From contig JASMKJ010000361.1 of NCBI GenBank assembly GCA_030749275.1, forward strand, positions 1 to 9,947: a stretch of 9,947 nt of DNA, written 5' to 3'. The DNA comes from Acidimicrobiales bacterium (GTDB lineage: Bacteria > Actinomycetota > Acidimicrobiia > Acidimicrobiales > Poriferisodalaceae). Positions 6,164-9,947 of this stretch are shown in pieces (the first letter of the stretch is position 1; every line of letters begins with the position of its first letter). The translations under genes and the position numbers were made by a program. The notes beneath the pieces are model-generated. The model saw only the letters and a list, made by a program, of their open reading frames with translations. It was not told the DNA's origin and did no database searches.

Positions 6164-7048
6164 ATGCCTGTTCCTACTGACATGGTCGGAGACCAAATAG
6201 GTCCCATACAACATGAGGTCGATGCCCGTTGGATAATGGCCTATGCCGCGGCCCTCGGCGACACTCAGGACTGTTATTTCGATACCCGTCGTGACAATGG
6301 AATAGTTGCCCATCCTATGTTCGCTGTGTGTCCGGAATGGCCGGTCATAGTGCAGGGCAGGGACTTAGCGGACAAGTGGGGCATCACTCCCGAAGAAACC
6401 CGTCAATCGGTTCACGCGACCCATGACTTGGTCATTCATCGTTTGGTCAAACCCGGCGACGTTTTGGAAACCAAGTTGACCTATACCGGGGTAGAGAACA
6501 AGAGCCCCGGTGCGTACACAACGATGAAAATCGAGACCTTTGATGCAGATGGTGAGCCGGTGTTTACGACACATCAGGGTGGCATGTACCTAGGCGTTCC
6601 TGCGGAGGGCGAAGACCGACCAGCACAGGACGATCCGGTCGTCCCCGAACTTGGACCTCTGCCTGAGGATCCCGTAGCGGAAGTTTTAGTTTCGGTGGCG
6701 CACGGTGCTGCTCACACCTATACGGAATCAGCAAGAATTTGGAACCCCATACACACCGACGCATCGGTGGCTGCTGACGCTGGTTTACCGGCAATCATTC
6801 TGCACGGAACCGCTACTTTGGCACTCGGTGTCAGCGCCACGATTTCCACGGTTGCCGACGGTAACCCCGAACGCGTCCGTCGTATCAGAGGACGGATGGC
6901 GTCAATGGTGCTTATGCCCTCAACGATCAAAGTGCGAGTTCTAGATATCACACCTGTTGATGATCAGGTAGTAGCGCGGTTCGAAGTACTTACAGAAGAC
7001 GGAGGACCCGCCATCAATCAAGGACTCGTCTTCCTTGACAAAGACTGA
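6164..7048 (+). CDS. MaoC-like double-hotdog hydratase/dehydratase-fold protein
   Basis: The 294-residue product has two MaoC-type hotdog domains. The N-terminal one (about 1-145) has the VAHPMFAV...EWPV pattern common in the FAS1/HTD2-like N-terminal domain; the C-terminal one (about 175-290) has the hydratase-2-like motif WNPIHTD (193-199) and LPAIILHGTATLALG. Such proteins add or remove water from enoyl-/3-hydroxyacyl-CoA or acyl-carrier thioesters. In classical R-hydratases the motif reads GD-NP-H with a catalytic Asp; here the corresponding position is Ile (ARIWNPIH), so the C-terminal domain keeps the His (H197) but not that Asp. I believe this is a recurrent form in actinobacterial relatives, but cannot check. 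Start ATG 6164 is set by the strong ribosome binding site. It ends seven bases from the convergent dienelactone hydrolase gene. Confidence 0.85.
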   Translation: MPVPTDMVGDQIGPIQHEVDARWIMAYAAALGDTQDCYFDTRRDNGIVAHPMFAVCPEWPVIVQGRDLADKWGITPEETRQSVHATHDLVIHRLVKPGDVLETKLTYTGVENKSPGAYTTMKIETFDADGEPVFTTHQGGMYLGVPAEGEDRPAQDDPVVPELGPLPEDPVAEVLVSVAHGAAHTYTESARIWNPIHTDASVAADAGLPAIILHGTATLALGVSATISTVADGNPERVRRIRGRMASMVLMPSTIKVRVLDITPVDDQVVARFEVLTEDGGPAINQGLVFLDKD

Positions 7049-7055
7049 ATCGCTG

Positions 7056-7736
7056 TTAGCTGTCCACGTGCTGCGCAAAGTGGTCCAGGGTGCGTTCAAG
7101 AGCGACAGCAGCTGAGGACGCCTCGTAGCTTCCCCGCGCATCACAGTTAAACCCATGGCCCGCTTCTTCGTAAATATGAACGTCTATGTGGGGCCATCGC
7201 TCACCTATTGCATGAACGTTCTCTAGTGGAATCCCCGCGTCGTCTGCTCCGAAGTGAAGCATCAAGGGTGTTTTCGGCTCTTCGTCAATGTGGGGCATGA
7301 TTTGACCTCCGTAGTATCCCGACGCAGCCGAAATCCTGTCGGACAGCCTGGCCGCGGCTACGTAACAAATCGACCCGCCCCAGCAATAGCCCACGATGCC
7401 AATTTTTCCAGCCGCCGACGCCACATCACACGCAGCTTCAACATCGGCCATCACTTGGTCCATAGTTACGTCTTCGAAGGCAATTTTCCTACCAATTTCA
7501 ATCCCCGATTCGTCGTAACCCAGTTCGACCCCCTCTTGCACTCGGTCGAACAAAGCCGGAGCGATAGCTAAATAACCCCTCTCGGCATATCCGTCGACAA
7601 CGCTTCGAATGTGGGCGTTGACCCCAAATATCTCCTGCACGACAACTACTGCACCTTTGGGTGAGCCTTGAGGGTCAGATCGATAGGCATTGAGGGTGTT
7701 GCCATCTGACGCGGTGATTTGAATAGTCGTTCCCAT
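7056..7736 (-). CDS. Dienelactone hydrolase family protein
   Basis: A 226-residue alpha/beta hydrolase with the dienelactone hydrolase arrangement: the elbow glutamate in VVQEIFG (E35), nucleophile cysteine in GYCWGG (C118), acid D166 in GADDAGIP and histidine H194 in EAGHGFN. Length is typical for the family (about 220-250). The classical reaction opens dienelactone to maleylacetate in chlorocatechol breakdown, but many relatives hydrolyse other lactones or esters and no chlorocatechol genes are visible here. GGAAGGA at 7744-7750 lies seven bases before the ATG, a good ribosome binding site. It is the last gene of a three-hydrolase run, 38 bases after the amidohydrolase. Probably cytosolic; no signal peptide. 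Confidence 0.92.
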   Translation of the reverse strand: MGTTIQITASDGNTLNAYRSDPQGSPKGAVVVVQEIFGVNAHIRSVVDGYAERGYLAIAPALFDRVQEGVELGYDESGIEIGRKIAFEDVTMDQVMADVEAACDVASAAGKIGIVGYCWGGSICYVAAARLSDRISAASGYYGGQIMPHIDEEPKTPLMLHFGADDAGIPLENVHAIGERWPHIDVHIYEEAGHGFNCDARGSYEASSAAVALERTLDHFAQHVDS

Positions 7737-7774
7737 CTAAAGGTCCTTCCAATAAGGGATATTCGAAACTGTTT

Positions 7775-8911
7775 CTAGTCCAAGCCCATGAACCGGCGAG
7801 CATTTGTATAAACGACTTCGGATCTCAAGTCATCTCGCCCAAGTTTGTTAAATGTTTCGTCCAGTTCAGCAAGCGCTCCTGGATACGTGCAGTCATAGTG
7901 CGGATAATCCGAACCCCAAACGACAGTGTGAGCCAAGCCCATGTCAGCAAGCTGAGCGAAAGCCTCCCCCTCACCGGCCTCCATGGTCACGAAACACTGC
8001 TCGGAGAAGATTTCGGTTGGCTCTCGCTTCAACCTCGGAACAAGGTGACCCATCGATTCCTTATGTTCGTCTAGTCGATCCAACCAGTACGGAAGCCAAC
8101 CCAGTCCAGATTCAAAGAAACCGACTCGTAGTCGCGGATGATCATCAAGGATCCCGCTCGCCACAATCTCCATCACTGACGCCATCTGTTCAAACGGATG
8201 GCACACCATGTGGACATAGAACTGGTTGCTGTATCGGGTTTTGGCGAAACTGGTCATGTCAGAGCCAAAACTGCCGTGGATAGCGACGGTCATGTCATGG
8301 TCTTCGGCCGCGGACCAAACTCGGTCCATCTTCTCGGAAAACAGTTCAAGTCCGTTATAACGCTCAGGTCGAAATGTCATCCCCGTTAACCCTGCCTCCG
8401 CGCAGAACTCAATTTCAGCTACGGCATGATCGACAGACTGTAACGGTGTAACCCCGACCCCAAATAGTCGATCCGGGTTCTCTGATGTGAAGTCGGTCAT
8501 CCACCTGTTGTACCCGCGAGCGTTAGCGGCCGCTACGTCTGCATCGGCTATGTCACCAGAAAGCAGATGCAGCGACGGAAACATGAGTGCGGCATCGAGA
8601 CCTTCGTCATCCATCACTTTGAGTCGCTCGGCAGGGTCATAACTGCCAGGAACAATGTCGTCCCAAGTGACCTCCGTACCGTATGCGTTTGGGATACAAG
8701 CCGGCGCGCAGCTCATACCGATCCCGGAGTCCTCAACAAAAATGCTGTCTAAATCCTCTACGGGCCGGCATTGCATCACCAATTCTCGATATTTGGGATC
8801 GGTGTACTCCTGCCATACCGATGTCGGTTCAGCTATATGGGCATCCGAGTCGTAAACAGGAACTGTTCCGCTGGATGCATACGGTTCTTCAGTGATTAGT
8901 GGTGCCCCCAT
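7775..8911 (-). CDS. Amidohydrolase_2 family metal-dependent hydrolase/decarboxylase
   Basis: The 378-residue product belongs to the amidohydrolase_2 (ACMSD-like) TIM-barrel group. Metal or active-site candidates are D23 and H25 in the N-terminal DSDAHIAEP, H212 in VAIHGS, H238 in VCHPF, and D335 in VWGSDYPH; the FFESGLGWLPYWLDRLDEH region (266-284) is also characteristic. Members hydrolyse C-N or C-C bonds or decarboxylate aromatic or related acids; the substrate cannot be predicted. Position 21-25 reads DSDAH, while many members have DxHxH, so metal content may differ. The only start in a suitable place is ATG 8911, yet its GGAGG is one base from the ATG, unusually close. It sits 34 bases after the esterase stop and 38 before the dienelactone hydrolase start, consistent with one transcript. 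Confidence 0.9.
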   Translation of the reverse strand: MGAPLITEEPYASSGTVPVYDSDAHIAEPTSVWQEYTDPKYRELVMQCRPVEDLDSIFVEDSGIGMSCAPACIPNAYGTEVTWDDIVPGSYDPAERLKVMDDEGLDAALMFPSLHLLSGDIADADVAAANARGYNRWMTDFTSENPDRLFGVGVTPLQSVDHAVAEIEFCAEAGLTGMTFRPERYNGLELFSEKMDRVWSAAEDHDMTVAIHGSFGSDMTSFAKTRYSNQFYVHMVCHPFEQMASVMEIVASGILDDHPRLRVGFFESGLGWLPYWLDRLDEHKESMGHLVPRLKREPTEIFSEQCFVTMEAGEGEAFAQLADMGLAHTVVWGSDYPHYDCTYPGALAELDETFNKLGRDDLRSEVVYTNARRFMGLD

Positions 8912-8945
8912 GCCTCCATTCTTGCCCAGAAATGCCGGGGTTTGC

Positions 8946-9740
8946 TCATCGAGTTGAATGAAGGGTCCTCAACCCGTGACTCAACGCGACAGGCGCAACT
9001 GACAAGTGAGTCTCTTTCGGGAAGGTCTGCCAGTGAAGATCAAGGCCCTCATAGTTTCTTGACGCAAGCTGGTCATGGAATTCTTGATGAGGTGAAAGTT
9101 CGTCAGTCTCCAGCTCCCCCTTTGACATAAAGACATGTGCTTTGAGGCCTTGGCCACTGTCGTAACGCTCCTGCTCGCGGCGAAACATGACTTGGTCATC
9201 CCACCAAACTGACGGGCTCGCCAACAGATAGTGGTCGAACATCGACGAACTTTCGAACAGAACGTGAACGCCAAAAAGAGCACTAAATGAATGACCGACG
9301 AAGGTCATCTCAGACACTCGGTACTGGTCTTTCAAAAAAGGAATGACCTCAGCCGCCACCCACCGACGAAAAGCTTCAGCACCGCCTAGCTGCTCCCCCG
9401 GCACTCGAACACCTGTAAGCGCGGGAGCATCTACAGCGGTAGTTGTGAAGTCCATCGCGCGGAGTTGGATAACGTCACGGTACGAAGGTTCGTCATGTGC
9501 AACACCAACGACGATGGCTTTGGGCAGGTCTTTCGTGGGGGCCAAAAGTCGAACCGTGTCGACAACCGTTCCGTAGGTCCACATGGCATCAAAACACAGA
9601 TACAACGGATGCGGTTCATCTCCTTCGGGGTCATAGGTCGGAGGTAGATCGACCCATAAGACATAGTTCCTGTCGACGTCAGAACGAGCCATTCGATGGG
9701 TTGTAGGGATCCACGGAGAATCATTTATTTCGCTACTCAC
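8946..9740 (-). CDS. Alpha/beta hydrolase, putative esterase (esterase D-like, PF00756 type)
   Basis: The 264-residue product is an alpha/beta hydrolase of the putative esterase family that includes enterobactin esterases and esterase D. The nucleophile elbow is GHSFSA (S151), a plausible acid lies in SKGELETDE (E209), and H245 in KETHLS is the likely catalytic histidine. The N-terminal NYVLWVDLPPTYDPE and YLCFDAMWTYG stretches fit the family. No signal peptide, so probably cytosolic and acting on an ester already imported. The start is GTG 9740; ATG 9692 is an alternative, and neither has a strong ribosome binding site. It is the first gene of the minus-strand hydrolase run and is divergent from the carboxyltransferase gene. 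Confidence 0.88.
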   Translation of the reverse strand: MSSEINDSPWIPTTHRMARSDVDRNYVLWVDLPPTYDPEGDEPHPLYLCFDAMWTYGTVVDTVRLLAPTKDLPKAIVVGVAHDEPSYRDVIQLRAMDFTTTAVDAPALTGVRVPGEQLGGAEAFRRWVAAEVIPFLKDQYRVSEMTFVGHSFSALFGVHVLFESSSMFDHYLLASPSVWWDDQVMFRREQERYDSGQGLKAHVFMSKGELETDELSPHQEFHDQLASRNYEGLDLHWQTFPKETHLSVAPVALSHGLRTLHSTR

Positions 9741-9839
9741 GGCTGCAAGTTTGGCTGATGATTATCGAACGCGCTTGCTCTCGGCCGCTGTTTCACCTAG
9801 GAAACGAAGGTCGAAGAAAGTGTTTAGAGGGAGAACAGA
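9741..9839. other. Divergent intergenic region between esterase and carboxyltransferase genes
   Basis: About 100 bases between two outward genes. On the minus strand GATAAT (9762-9767) resembles a -10 element for the esterase run, without a good -35. It also contains a small inverted repeat (listed separately) and the carboxyltransferase ribosome binding site AGAGGGAG (9826-9833), six bases before the GTG. Confidence 0.4.
9790..9805. promoter_or_regulatory. Short inverted repeat, possible operator
   Basis: GTTTCACCTAGGAAAC has perfect five-base arms (GTTTC/GAAAC) around six bases, with CCTAGG at its centre. It lies between the divergent esterase and carboxyltransferase starts, where a regulator could control both. 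Such short palindromes also occur by chance. Confidence 0.25.
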
Positions 9840-9947
9840 GTGGCCGTACTCCAATCTCACATCGATACCAACGCTGATTGGTTCGAAAAAAATTGCGATG
9901 ACATGCTCGAACAGCTTGCGATCATTGACGACTTGCATGCAGAAGCA
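9840..9947 (+). CDS. Probable acyl-CoA carboxylase carboxyltransferase (beta) subunit, N-terminus only
   Basis: Thirty-six codons are open from GTG 9840 to the right edge. The residues VLQSHIDTNADWFEKN followed by MLEQLAIIDDLHAEA resemble the N-terminus of carboxyltransferase subunits of acyl-CoA carboxylases (methylcrotonyl-, acetyl-/propionyl-CoA type), which typically start with L-S-D--S--F--N---M--L---L. Those enzymes transfer CO2 from carboxybiotin to an acyl-CoA. AGAGGGAG six bases before the GTG is a good ribosome binding site and supports a real gene start. The catalytic domains are outside the window, so the subfamily cannot be told. Confidence 0.6.
   Translation, partial: MAVLQSHIDTNADWFEKNCDDMLEQLAIIDDLHAEA

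Noticed and set aside
8895..8945. Terminator between esterase and amidohydrolase genes
   Set aside because: No GC-rich hairpin followed by a T run on the minus strand; the short gap fits a continuous transcript.
1..9947. Mobile elements, CRISPR arrays, tRNA or rRNA genes, defence or toxin-antitoxin genes
   Set aside because: None seen on either strand; the only direct repeat noticed is inside the FKBP gene and reflects its tandem domains.

Overview
This window looks like chromosomal DNA from an uncultured or little-studied actinobacterium, possibly of the Acidimicrobiia type. The basis is gene content: a SCO6745/SalK-like protein, paired class III (CaiB/BaiF) CoA-transferases, a two-domain MaoC-like protein, an amidohydrolase_2 enzyme, a lipoprotein with two FKBP domains, and the start of an acyl-CoA carboxylase carboxyltransferase. 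Base composition is moderate by eye (about 50-55% G+C, not counted). This taxonomic guess is inference; there is no rRNA or other marker gene. I see no tRNA, CRISPR array, insertion sequence or phage gene. The window is almost fully coding and no gene-free stretch exceeds about 165 bases.

Layout. (1) 1-536, minus: the N-terminal part of a kinase-like phosphotransferase of the ecdysteroid-kinase-like/APH group, running off the left edge. (2) 537-697: divergent intergenic region. (3) 698-1615, plus: lipoprotein with two FKBP domains. (4) 1665-2426, plus: SCO6745/SalK-like protein. (5) 2423-6058, minus: a tightly packed four-gene run in transcription order plsC-like acyltransferase, dual-specificity-type phosphatase, CoA-transferase 1, CoA-transferase 2. 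The first two junctions are one-base stop/start overlaps (TGATG, TAATG) and the last is a 2-base gap. (6) 6059-6163: divergent intergenic region. (7) 6164-7048, plus: MaoC-like double-hotdog protein with an excellent ribosome binding site. (8) 7056-9740, minus: three hydrolases in transcription order esterase, amidohydrolase, dienelactone hydrolase. (9) 9741-9839: divergent intergenic region. (10) 9840-9947, plus: first 36 codons of a probable acyl-CoA carboxylase carboxyltransferase.

How the genes may work together. The common theme is acyl-CoA and ester chemistry: CoA transfer, a hydratase-fold protein, acyl-CoA carboxylation, ester/lactone/amide-type hydrolysis and phospholipid acylation. 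This fits catabolism of organic acids, lipids or ring compounds, but no specific substrate can be read from the sequence. The most interesting point is the CoA-transferase pair: the first has the expected catalytic aspartate (D180) while the adjacent second has histidine (H177) in the aligned position, which suggests a heteromeric enzyme with one catalytic and one non-catalytic subunit. The coupled acyltransferase and phosphatase upstream hint at a link to phospholipid metabolism. Two gene pairs converge with almost no space between stops (4-base overlap at 2423-2426, 7-base gap at 7049-7055), and no hairpin terminator is visible at either.
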